Positions 27,891 through 35,241 of a DNA stretch of 35,547 bases are shown here, piece after piece. Numbering within the stretch: the first letter of the stretch is position 1; every line of letters starts with the position of its first letter. The DNA is from Lyngbya confervoides BDU141951 (GTDB taxonomy: Bacteria; Cyanobacteriota; Cyanobacteriia; Thermosynechococcales; Thermosynechococcaceae), in NCBI RefSeq assembly GCF_000817775.3, contig NZ_JTHE03000065.1:1-35547 (forward strand), given 5' to 3'. The position numbers were made by a program, and so were the translations under genes. The notes under the pieces were generated by a model. The model saw only the letters and a program-made list of their open reading frames with translations. It had not been told where the DNA came from and did not search any database.

Positions 27891-27960
27891 GATTCAGTAA
27901 CCGTGACTCAGTAACCGTGACTCAGCAACCATGACTCAGTAACCATGACTCAGTAACCCT
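27891..27960. repeat. Five tandem 14-bp repeats between precursor B and the HDO partner gene
   Basis: Five adjacent copies of GAYTCAGYAACCNT occupy 27891-27904, 27905-27918, 27919-27932, 27933-27946 and 27947-27960. Copies differ at few positions. An inverted copy of the core (GTTACTGAGT, 27988-27997) lies 27 bp away, so the transcript leaving precursor B could fold into one of several alternative hairpins. Fourteen is not a multiple of three and no frame uses the array, so it is non-coding. Confidence 0.88.
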
Positions 27961-28019
27961 CAGAGTGACGGTCAATTCACCCCGACAGTTACTGAGTAGC
28001 AGGTATGCTCGATAGATCC

Positions 28020-28271
28020 TTAGAGTGTTACCGGTGAAATACTGGTCTTTGTAATAACGGTCGAGTTTGTCAGCGTAGGATTCGTCAACGTTGGAATACT
28101 AGTACGCGTAATCACAATAATAGAAGGCCCCAGGGACGGCGCAGGTGATAACATCAAACCTGCACCCACAGCCCCTAAGCTATCCCGCTCTAGATCATTC
28201 ATATAGCTTTCTGAATCTTCGAATAGATCAGCACCGGAATTATTGAGATCATTCACTTGAATTTTAGACAT
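28020..28271 (-). CDS. RiPP precursor peptide B (no cysteine, Thr/Ser-rich core)
   Basis: This 83-residue peptide starts at ATG 28271 with AGGAGA seven bases upstream. The leader (MSKIQVNDL, ADLFEDSESYMNDL, GAVGA) aligns without gaps to precursor A over 27 residues, and Gly36-Ala37 falls where A has Gly-Gly. The presumed core of 46 residues has no Cys, 7 Ser, 10 Thr, 5 Pro and only two charged side chains. A local repeat TLTN-P-TLTN is present. With no Cys, thioether rings cannot form from this peptide alone. Dehydration would give a linear Dha/Dhb-rich product. The gene heads the minus-strand operon. Confidence 0.85.
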   Translation of the reverse strand: MSKIQVNDLNNSGADLFEDSESYMNDLERDSLGAVGAGLMLSPAPSLGPSIIVITRTSIPTLTNPTLTNSTVITKTSISPVTL

Positions 28272-28690
28272 GGATTATTCTCCTGTGAGTTGTAAGAGTT
28301 GTATGGGCCCTGCAAAGGGCAACTTGAATTGATACTAGCGTCCTCCCTATGGCAATGACTAGCCTTCTCAAGAGTCTTTGTGGAATAAATAGTTGCAATT
28401 TATTCCTGGATTATGGGCTCTTCCTCAGAGTCTCTCAGCCCGCCCATTTAGAACTTTAAAGAACGCCTAAAACCCTTGATATCAATGGGACAAACTGGTT
28501 TGATCAAGGCTGAGAGTTGCGATCGCCCATCCCCCAACTCTCCTATCGTTTCCTGCTGCATCACAGCCGATCTGTGATGGTCGTTACAACTAGCTAGTGA
28601 TACTCTGCACCTGTTTCTCCGAGAATTGTCACGGATAGTACATCCTTTTTTCTTTATTGTTGGATTATTACCTTCAGCAGGGGACTTGTG
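28272..28690. promoter_or_regulatory. Divergent control region with multiple palindromes
   Basis: This 419-bp gap separates precursor B (minus) from the HTH gene (plus) and holds no gene. It shows a GCCCT/AGGGC hairpin with tetraloop in the precursor B leader (28307-28320). It also has a perfect 9-bp inverted repeat GGAATAAAT/ATTTATTCC (28382-28406), 9-bp arms CTCTCAGCC (28432-28440) and GGCTGAGAG (28508-28516), and TTGATATCAA (28476-28485). TTGATCAA (28500-28507) and an 8-bp inverted repeat CATCACAG/CTGTGATG (28559-28579) complete the set. These are candidate operators controlling both arms, perhaps bound by the adjacent HTH protein. No promoter box was assigned with confidence. Confidence 0.6.
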
Positions 28691-29239
28691 ATGAAGAAGA
28701 TCCGTGATCCATTACTCACTTCCTTTCAACGGAAGCTCTTGGAAAAAGAGCTCCCTCAGGTGACCAACCAGATGCTTCGCCAGCGTATTGACATTATGCT
28801 ACGTGCCGATACTGGCCAAACCCAAACTCAGATCTGCCGTGAGTTGGGATGCTCAGCCGTGACCGCCCGATACTGGATTGGGATGGCCCGCACTGGAAAT
28901 GCTCACCTCTGGAATCAGCAATCGGTGGGCCGTCCCAGGCAGGTGGATCAGGCCTTTCTAGACCGGTTAAAGGAGTTGGTCTGTCAAAGTCCTCGCGAAG
29001 TCGGCTATCCCTTCAGCCGCTGGACCGGACAGTGGCTGAGCAAACATTTGCATCAGGAACTGGGCATTAAGGTGAGCAATCGCTACATCAATAGCCTGCT
29101 TAAAAAAATGGGACTTTCTACTCGACAATCACTCTCTTCGCTGCCCCTCGCCAAGTCCCCTCAAACATCCCATCGAATTGCCATCCAAGACATTCGTTCA
29201 GATGCCGTACCTTCTCCAAACAGGATCGGGATTCAATAA
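28691..29239 (+). CDS. IS630-transposase-like helix-turn-helix protein without nuclease domain
   Basis: The protein has 182 residues from ATG 28691, with AGGGG seven bases upstream; a GTG directly precedes the ATG. Two DNA-binding modules are visible: an HTH around residues 45-75 (TQTQICRELGCSAVTARYWI) and a winged helix around 108-150 (PFSRWTGQWLSKHLHQELG, NRYINSLLKKMGLSTR). These correspond to the N-terminal half of IS630-type transposases. The DDE catalytic domain is absent; the protein ends in a short polar tail. Its place at the head of the exporter operon suggests a domesticated regulator rather than an active transposase. That role is inference. Confidence 0.8.
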   Translation: MKKIRDPLLTSFQRKLLEKELPQVTNQMLRQRIDIMLRADTGQTQTQICRELGCSAVTARYWIGMARTGNAHLWNQQSVGRPRQVDQAFLDRLKELVCQSPREVGYPFSRWTGQWLSKHLHQELGIKVSNRYINSLLKKMGLSTRQSLSSLPLAKSPQTSHRIAIQDIRSDAVPSPNRIGIQ

Positions 29240-29301
29240 GGGGGTCTGCCTATCTAGGGGACATCAACCTTTGATCTCCAAGCAACCCAACTGGCTCGAC
29301 A

Positions 29302-32076
29302 ATGACATCTCCTACTTCTTCTCAACTCAGCAATCCCAAGCAGCTTGCCGCTGAACTGCTGGCCTTAGTCTTTGCCCCTGTGCTGACCGAGACGCAGCGA
29401 CGGCAACTGCTCCATCAATGCCAAATTTTAACCCCGCCTAGCAGTAAACCCTTCTGGGAAAGCTCTGGCAATCAAGCTGGACTCTTCCTGGTATTAGCGG
29501 GAAAAGCCAGGCTTTTAGACCCATACAATAATCTGATCAGGAGCGTCGAGGCAGGGGAAACCTTTGGGGAAGCCTCCCTGTTGGAGACAAAATCCTGGCA
29601 ACAGTACAGCGCTCGCGCCTCTTTGAAGCTGCAACTTTGCTTTATTCCGCAGGCAGCTTGGCTACCGATCCTGACGACAGCACCCGATCTGCAGGCTTTC
29701 CTGGTGGATCGTGCGCAGGCAGAAGCAGCTACCCTTGCTAAGCAGGCACCGTCTGTGGATCCTCCCTCCATCGTGGCGCCCACGGCCACCGGTTCCCTAC
29801 CTCGCTACTCCCGCGTGAGTCAATCCCCAACCGCCCCCGCTCCCGCCCCTTCTCCTGGCCCCAGAATTAGTAAAGCCTACTTTCCTCGACCCACGGTTAA
29901 GCTATCGCAGCTTTGGAGCGGTGCCACCAAACGCTATCCCACCTATTTACAGCAGAGTAATTCTGACTGTGGCGCGGCCTGTTTGGTCATGATTGGCCGC
30001 TATTGGGGCAAGAATCTCAGCATTAACCGCATTCGCGATCTCGCGAACGTTGATCGCAATGGATCATCGCTACGCGGTTTAGCAGCAGCGGCTGAGACTC
30101 TGGGTTTTACAACCCGACCGGTCAAGGCAGGACTCAAGAGCCTTGCACAGCAGAAACTGCCGGCGATTGCCCACTGGCAAGGAAATCACTATATTGTGGT
30201 CTATGCCATCACCCGGCGGCGGGTGACCATCTGCGATCCGGCCGTGGGGCAGCGATCGCTCTCCCATGCTGAGTTCAAGGCCGGGTGGACTGGATTCACA
30301 CTGCTGATTTCTCCCTCTGCACTTCTAAAGCATACTGAAGAAGCCACCTCTAGTTTCTGGCAGTTCTACGAGCTTATTAAGCCCCATCGTCTGGTGCTGG
30401 CGGAAATCTTTGCGGCTTCAGTCCTGATTCAAGTCTTTGGTTTATTGACGCCCCTATTGACTCAACTTCTGTTTGATCGGGTGGTGGTGCAGCAAAGCCA
30501 GCTCACCCTCACCACCGTCGGGCTGGGCCTGCTTATTTTCGGCCTGTTCCGGGTAGCCATGAACGGTCTTCGTCAGTACTTTTTAGACCATACGGCCAAC
30601 CGGATTGATTTAGCGTTAATTGTGGGCTTCATCAGCCACACCTTTCGACTGCCACTGCGATTTTTTGAATCCCGCTACGTGGGAGATATCATTTCCCGAA
30701 TTCAAGAAAACCGTAAAATCCAGTCTTTTTTGACTGGAGAGGGCCTTTCGATCATTTTGGATTTACTCACGGTGTTTATCTATCTGGGACTGATGTTCTG
30801 GTATAGCTGGAAGCTCGCACTCATCACCCTGGCCATTGCACCGCCGTTTATCCTGCTAGCCTTAATTGCAACACCCTTCCTGCAAAAGATTTCGCGGGAG
30901 ATCTTTTCAGCCCATGCGGAAGAAACCGGCTATCTCATTCAATCGCTTACGGGAATTCGCACCGTAAAAGCCATGGCAGTGGAGCAATCTATTCGCTGGC
31001 ATTGGGAAAACCTATTTGGGCAGGCTCTGCAAAAAAACTTCTCTGGACAGATCACGGGCAATACGCTCCAAATTTTTAGCGCCACCATTGAATCAGTGAT
31101 GACGACAGTGCTGCTCTGGTTCGGCGCCTGGCAGGTGATCCAAAACCAGCTCACTATTGGTCAACTGGTTGCCTTTAACATGCTGCTAGGCCACGTCATT
31201 AGTCCTTTTCAGCGACTCACGGTACTCTGGAACGAGCTGCAAGAGGTAGTCATTGCCGTGGAGCGCATCAATGATGTGATTGACGCTGAACCGGAGGAGG
31301 ACTTAGATCGAAGAATGAAGCAAAGCCTGCCACCCATTCAAGGCAATCTTGAGTTCCGTCAGGTTTCCTTCCGCTACCACCCGGAAGCAGAGATAAATAT
31401 TCTAGAAAATCTTAGCTTTTCAGTCCAGGCAGGGCAGACCGTTGCCCTCGTGGGACGCAGCGGGTCCGGCAAAACTACGTTATCCAAGCTCATTCTAGGA
31501 CTGTATCCTTGTTCAGAGGGCAGCATCACCCTTGATGGCTACGATCTCAATAGCGTTTCCCTGCGATCGCTGCGGCAGCAAATTGGCGTGGTGGATCAAG
31601 ACACCTTTATGTTTGGCGGCACCATCCGCGACAATATCAGTCTCGGCCACCCTGAAGCTCCGTTAGAAGCCGTCATGGAAGCGGCTAAGCAGGCAGGTGC
31701 CCATGAATTTATCAAGGATCTGCCCATGGGCTATGAAACCCAAATTGGTGAAGGGGGTGGAATGCTCTCAGGCGGTCAGCGGCAGCGGCTGGCCATCGCC
31801 CGTGCCCTGGTGGGCAATCCCCGTCTGCTCATTTTCGATGAAGCCACAAGCCACCTGGACACAGAATCAGAACGCATTATTCAGGCAAACTTGACCCAAA
31901 TTCTTAACAATCGCACCACTTTTATCATTGCCCATCGCCTCTCCACCATTCAAAATGCAGATGTCATTTTAGTCTTAGACCGTGGCATTCTCCTAGAGCA
32001 AGGAAACCACCAAGAGCTGATGGAGCGACGGGGCCAATATTATTTTCTTCAGCAGCAGCAGCTTGCTGCTGTCTAA
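29302..32076 (+). CDS. C39 peptidase-containing ABC exporter (PCAT) with cNMP-binding-like N-terminus
   Basis: This 924-residue protein cleaves the leader and exports the RiPP core. Residues about 20-150 resemble a cyclic-nucleotide-binding fold (GLFLVLAGKARLLD, AGETFGEASLLE). A Pro-rich linker follows. The C39 peptidase has QQSNSDCGAACL with Cys223, His296 in GNHYIVVY and Asp312 in ICDPA, all intact. Six membrane helices span about 350-640. The ATPase has Walker A GRSGSGKTT at 718-726, LSGGQRQRL, FDEATSHLD and IAHRLSTI. The domain layout resembles HetC-like cyanobacterial exporters. It should cut after GG in precursor A and GA in precursor B. Confidence 0.93.
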   Translation: MTSPTSSQLSNPKQLAAELLALVFAPVLTETQRRQLLHQCQILTPPSSKPFWESSGNQAGLFLVLAGKARLLDPYNNLIRSVEAGETFGEASLLETKSWQQYSARASLKLQLCFIPQAAWLPILTTAPDLQAFLVDRAQAEAATLAKQAPSVDPPSIVAPTATGSLPRYSRVSQSPTAPAPAPSPGPRISKAYFPRPTVKLSQLWSGATKRYPTYLQQSNSDCGAACLVMIGRYWGKNLSINRIRDLANVDRNGSSLRGLAAAAETLGFTTRPVKAGLKSLAQQKLPAIAHWQGNHYIVVYAITRRRVTICDPAVGQRSLSHAEFKAGWTGFTLLISPSALLKHTEEATSSFWQFYELIKPHRLVLAEIFAASVLIQVFGLLTPLLTQLLFDRVVVQQSQLTLTTVGLGLLIFGLFRVAMNGLRQYFLDHTANRIDLALIVGFISHTFRLPLRFFESRYVGDIISRIQENRKIQSFLTGEGLSIILDLLTVFIYLGLMFWYSWKLALITLAIAPPFILLALIATPFLQKISREIFSAHAEETGYLIQSLTGIRTVKAMAVEQSIRWHWENLFGQALQKNFSGQITGNTLQIFSATIESVMTTVLLWFGAWQVIQNQLTIGQLVAFNMLLGHVISPFQRLTVLWNELQEVVIAVERINDVIDAEPEEDLDRRMKQSLPPIQGNLEFRQVSFRYHPEAEINILENLSFSVQAGQTVALVGRSGSGKTTLSKLILGLYPCSEGSITLDGYDLNSVSLRSLRQQIGVVDQDTFMFGGTIRDNISLGHPEAPLEAVMEAAKQAGAHEFIKDLPMGYETQIGEGGGMLSGGQRQRLAIARALVGNPRLLIFDEATSHLDTESERIIQANLTQILNNRTTFIIAHRLSTIQNADVILVLDRGILLEQGNHQELMERRGQYYFLQQQQLAAV

Positions 32077-32140
32077 GCAACGCCTTCCCCTTGATATCCC
32101 CCAGGTAAACCGCCTCTATTTGGACCAAGAGGATCACGCA

Positions 32141-34069
32141 ATGATTCGCATATTACTGGCCGATGATCAAGTCTCAATTCGTCGCCAACTGGAACATTCT
32201 CTCAAGCTAGAGCAGGATTTAGAAATAATTGCCAATGCCGCAGACGGACAAGACTGCCTGGATCAGGTGAGCGCCCATCAGCCCGACATTGCCATCATAG
32301 ATATTGAAATGCCGAGAATGGACGGGTTGACGGCAACACGACTGATCCGCGATCGCTGCGCCCACACCAAGGTTCTTATCCTGAGCAGCCATCAAGACCA
32401 TGACTCGATCAACGGCGCGCTGCTAGCTGGCGCCAAGGGATACCTCCTGAAGTCAACGCCCCCCTCTGACCTAGCCCAGGCCATTCGCTGCATTCATAGT
32501 GGATACTTGCAGTTTGCACCGGGTTTACTGGACAGCATCGGGCAAAATAAGCCATCCATCCCGAAGGAGACCCTTGAGACGCTAGATCCCCTGGACATAA
32601 CCACCTCAGATAGCCGTGAACTGATCACCTACGAAACAGAATCAGACTGGTCTTCCCTCACCCAAGATCTCGTAGATCGTCATCCCCAACCCTGGACAAA
32701 GGGATTACTCTATCTGCTGCTTATCTTTGCTGCTATTGTTCTGCCCTGGGCAACCTTCTCGAAGGTCGATGAAACTGGCAGCGCTCGCGGTCGCCTAGAA
32801 CCCAATGGCCAAACCTGGAAGCTGGATACGCCCCTGGGTGGATCGGTCACCAAAATTGCAGTCCAAGAGGGCGACACGGTCTCCCAGGGGCAGATCTTGC
32901 TAGAGCTTGATTCAGAATTGGTGCGACGGGATTTACAACAGGCTCAAACGAAGGTTAGCAGCCTCCAAACCCAGGTGAACCAGCTCAATTTAATGAAGCA
33001 TGAGCTAGTTTTGGCCGTGAATACCCAGGAGCAGCAGAATAAAGCCCAGCTTCTGGAAAAGCAAGCTCAAATCCAGCAGGCCCAGCAATCGGTTCAAGAT
33101 CATCAGCGCAGCTACGAACTTCAAACCATAGAAAAGCGGTCCCCCATTGATCAAGCGAAGGCCGATATTGAATCCCGAGAACAGGCTGTGGATCTGGCCC
33201 GACAGCAGCTCAATCAAGATCTCAAGGAAGAAACCCGCTTTCGTCGGCTTTCGCAACAAGGCGTTATCCCCCAGGTGCAGGTAGTCGATAAGGAAAAGGC
33301 GGTTGCCAACAGTCGCCAGGTGCTCACGGAGGCAGAGGCTCATCTTCGGCAAGCTCAGTTACGCTATGCCGAGGAACAGCGACGCTACCAAACTCTGGTT
33401 CACCAGGCCCAGTCCAATATTGACCAGTCCCGACTAGGACTCACAGAACAGCAGGAAAGTTACCAAACCCTGGTCCATGCCGGTCAACTCTCCCTCCTCA
33501 AAAGCCAAGAACAGCTGAAAAATATTGATTCCCAAATTACTGCCCTCACCGGGGATCTGCAACAGCAGCAGGCAAGGGTCAAAAGTCTGGAATATCAGCT
33601 ATCGCAGCACCAGCTCAAATCGCCTGTTGCAGGCGTCATTTTTGACCTCCCGATCAACAAAGCAGCGGCAGTCCTTCAGCCGGGGGCCAGGGTAGCTGAG
33701 ATTGGACAAGCCCAGGCGCCAATGATCCTCAAGGCGCAAATGGCAACGGCGGAAAGCGGTTCACTGCGACTGGGGATGCCTGTCAAGCTCAAGTTCGACG
33801 CCTATCCCTTCCAGGACTACGGCGTTGTGCCTGGAACCGTGAGCCAGATTTCTCCCACCGCTAAGGTCGTTGAGGCGAGTGCCGGTCAGCTGGCCACCTT
33901 TGATTTGGAAATCACCTTAGCGCAGACCTGTATTCCCACTCAGTCCGACTGTATTGCCCTAACCCCTGGCCAAACCGCATCGGCGGAGGTCATCTTGCGA
34001 CAGCGCCGGATCCTAGATTTCATCATTGATCCCGTGAAGAAGCTTCAACGGGGAGGGCTCCCCCTCTAG
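32141..34069 (+). CDS. Response-regulator receiver fused to HlyD-family export adaptor
   Basis: The protein has 642 residues from ATG 32141, with GAGG eight bases upstream; a longer frame from 32063 overlaps the exporter gene and was not used. Residues 1-130 are a NarL-type receiver with Asp8, Asp9, phospho-acceptor Asp54 (IIDIEMPRMDG), Ser82 and Lys104 (GYLLKS). Where a DNA-binding domain would follow there is a linker, a membrane helix at about 188-206 and an HlyD adaptor: a lipoyl half (GGSVTKIAVQEGDTVSQGQ), a long coiled coil at about 250-500 and a closing lipoyl/beta-barrel region. It would bridge the PCAT to the outer membrane, with a cytosolic receiver that may sense phosphorylation. 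Confidence 0.92.
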   Translation: MIRILLADDQVSIRRQLEHSLKLEQDLEIIANAADGQDCLDQVSAHQPDIAIIDIEMPRMDGLTATRLIRDRCAHTKVLILSSHQDHDSINGALLAGAKGYLLKSTPPSDLAQAIRCIHSGYLQFAPGLLDSIGQNKPSIPKETLETLDPLDITTSDSRELITYETESDWSSLTQDLVDRHPQPWTKGLLYLLLIFAAIVLPWATFSKVDETGSARGRLEPNGQTWKLDTPLGGSVTKIAVQEGDTVSQGQILLELDSELVRRDLQQAQTKVSSLQTQVNQLNLMKHELVLAVNTQEQQNKAQLLEKQAQIQQAQQSVQDHQRSYELQTIEKRSPIDQAKADIESREQAVDLARQQLNQDLKEETRFRRLSQQGVIPQVQVVDKEKAVANSRQVLTEAEAHLRQAQLRYAEEQRRYQTLVHQAQSNIDQSRLGLTEQQESYQTLVHAGQLSLLKSQEQLKNIDSQITALTGDLQQQQARVKSLEYQLSQHQLKSPVAGVIFDLPINKAAAVLQPGARVAEIGQAQAPMILKAQMATAESGSLRLGMPVKLKFDAYPFQDYGVVPGTVSQISPTAKVVEASAGQLATFDLEITLAQTCIPTQSDCIALTPGQTASAEVILRQRRILDFIIDPVKKLQRGGLPL

Positions 34070-34128
34070 GCCCCCCCGGTCTTTGTCTACCGTTCTGAAC
34101 TGTTAACCCTTATTTTGAAATACCACCC

Positions 34129-34872
34129 ATGATTGCTCAACTTTTAAACATTCAAGCCTCGGATCTGATGGAGGAAGCGCAGCTCTCTTGCCAAATTCCG
34201 GGTCTGATCACGGGAATCCTCACCCGCAAGATCATTACGGATCAGGCCCAGGCGCTCAATATCAGCGTGAGCGATGCAGAATTGCAAGAAGCCGCTGACC
34301 ACATTCGGCTTGCAGAAAAGCTCCAAAAGGCTGAAGACACCTATGCCTGGCTGAAGAAACATCATCTCTCGGTGGATCAGTTTGAGCAACTGGCCGCGGG
34401 AAATGTGCTTTCAACCAAGCTAGCGCAGCATCTCTTTGGCGATCGCGTTGAGGCCTATTTTGCGGAACATCAGCTAGATTATTATGAGGCCACCCTGTCT
34501 GAGGTGCTGATTAACGATCTTGATCTGGCCCTAGAATTGTTTTTTAGCCTTCAAGAACAGGAAATCTCATTTTTTGAGGTCGCCCAAGCCCATATTCAAG
34601 ACCCGGATCTGCGCCATATGGGCGGCTATCGAGGCCGTCAGAGCCGATTTAGCCTGAGGCCTGAGGTCTCCTCTGCCGTCTTCTCAGCCCAGGCCCATCA
34701 GATTTTAAAGCCGATTGTTTCATCCCTGGGAGTGCATTTGGTGCAGGTTCATGAAATTTTCGAGCCTTCCCTCACGGCAGAAGTGCGCAACCAGATTGTC
34801 TCCACATTGTTTTTAGACTGGATCAATCAGGAAATTGAGCAACTGCAACCCCATGTAGATTTTCAATTTTGA
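34129..34872 (+). CDS. Parvulin-type peptidylprolyl isomerase, exporter arm
   Basis: The protein has 247 residues from ATG 34129. A helical SurA-like N-terminal half (LTRKIITDQAQALNISVSD, AYAWLKKHHLSVDQFEQL-like helices) precedes a PpiC-type segment with EATLSEVLINDLDLALELF, MGGYRGRQSRFSLRPEV and KPIVSSLGVHLVQVHEIFE. It is related to the PPIase at 20548-21354; both share a GGYxG loop and a Pro-Glu-Val element. No signal peptide is seen. It lies 59 bp after the RR-HlyD gene and probably closes the export operon. The role is likely folding or isomerisation of the exported peptide or the export machinery. Confidence 0.82.
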   Translation: MIAQLLNIQASDLMEEAQLSCQIPGLITGILTRKIITDQAQALNISVSDAELQEAADHIRLAEKLQKAEDTYAWLKKHHLSVDQFEQLAAGNVLSTKLAQHLFGDRVEAYFAEHQLDYYEATLSEVLINDLDLALELFFSLQEQEISFFEVAQAHIQDPDLRHMGGYRGRQSRFSLRPEVSSAVFSAQAHQILKPIVSSLGVHLVQVHEIFEPSLTAEVRNQIVSTLFLDWINQEIEQLQPHVDFQF

Positions 34873-34947
34873 GCTAGATCCAATGTCACTGACATAAGAA
34901 TGAGGAAAAGGGTGTAATAGCGTTTGAACACCCTGGCCACCTTTACG

Positions 34948-35226
34948 ATGCCAAATCAAAGTGAGATTCTCAAGCAATGTCTATTCGACAGTGTGGCGCG
35001 TCCCTGGCAAAACTTATTACCAGAATCCAAAATAGACGCTCTCTTGCATGAGGAAGGAAGCCAATATCGTAAGCGATGCATACACTCCTATCGTGCTGGT
35101 TGGTTGACAAAACTTATTCTACAGAGCAGCAATAGATCTGCGATTGAAATTCAGACTGACCATATGAGTCAGATTGTTTCAGTGACATTAATTTTTAATC
35201 CGACCAGGTGGATATCGGCGATTTGA
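34948..35226 (+). pseudogene. Truncated IS4-like transposase N-terminus
   Basis: A 92-codon frame from ATG 34948 (a TTG lies at 34924) begins SEILKQCLFDSVARPWQNLL and continues ESKIDALLHEEGSQYRKR. This resembles the N-terminus of IS4-family transposases as I remember them. After that point the similarity fades, and the frame stops without any catalytic domain. It looks like a decayed insertion-sequence remnant at the edge of the RiPP cluster. Confidence 0.45.
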
Positions 35227-35241
35227 TCCAGGCTCAGGAGG

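Noticed and set aside
27891..27960. CRISPR array
   Set aside because: The 14-bp units are directly adjacent with no spacers.
28691..29239. Active IS630 transposase
   Set aside because: No DDE domain follows, no flanking transposon inverted repeats were identified, and the gene is placed as the head of the export operon.
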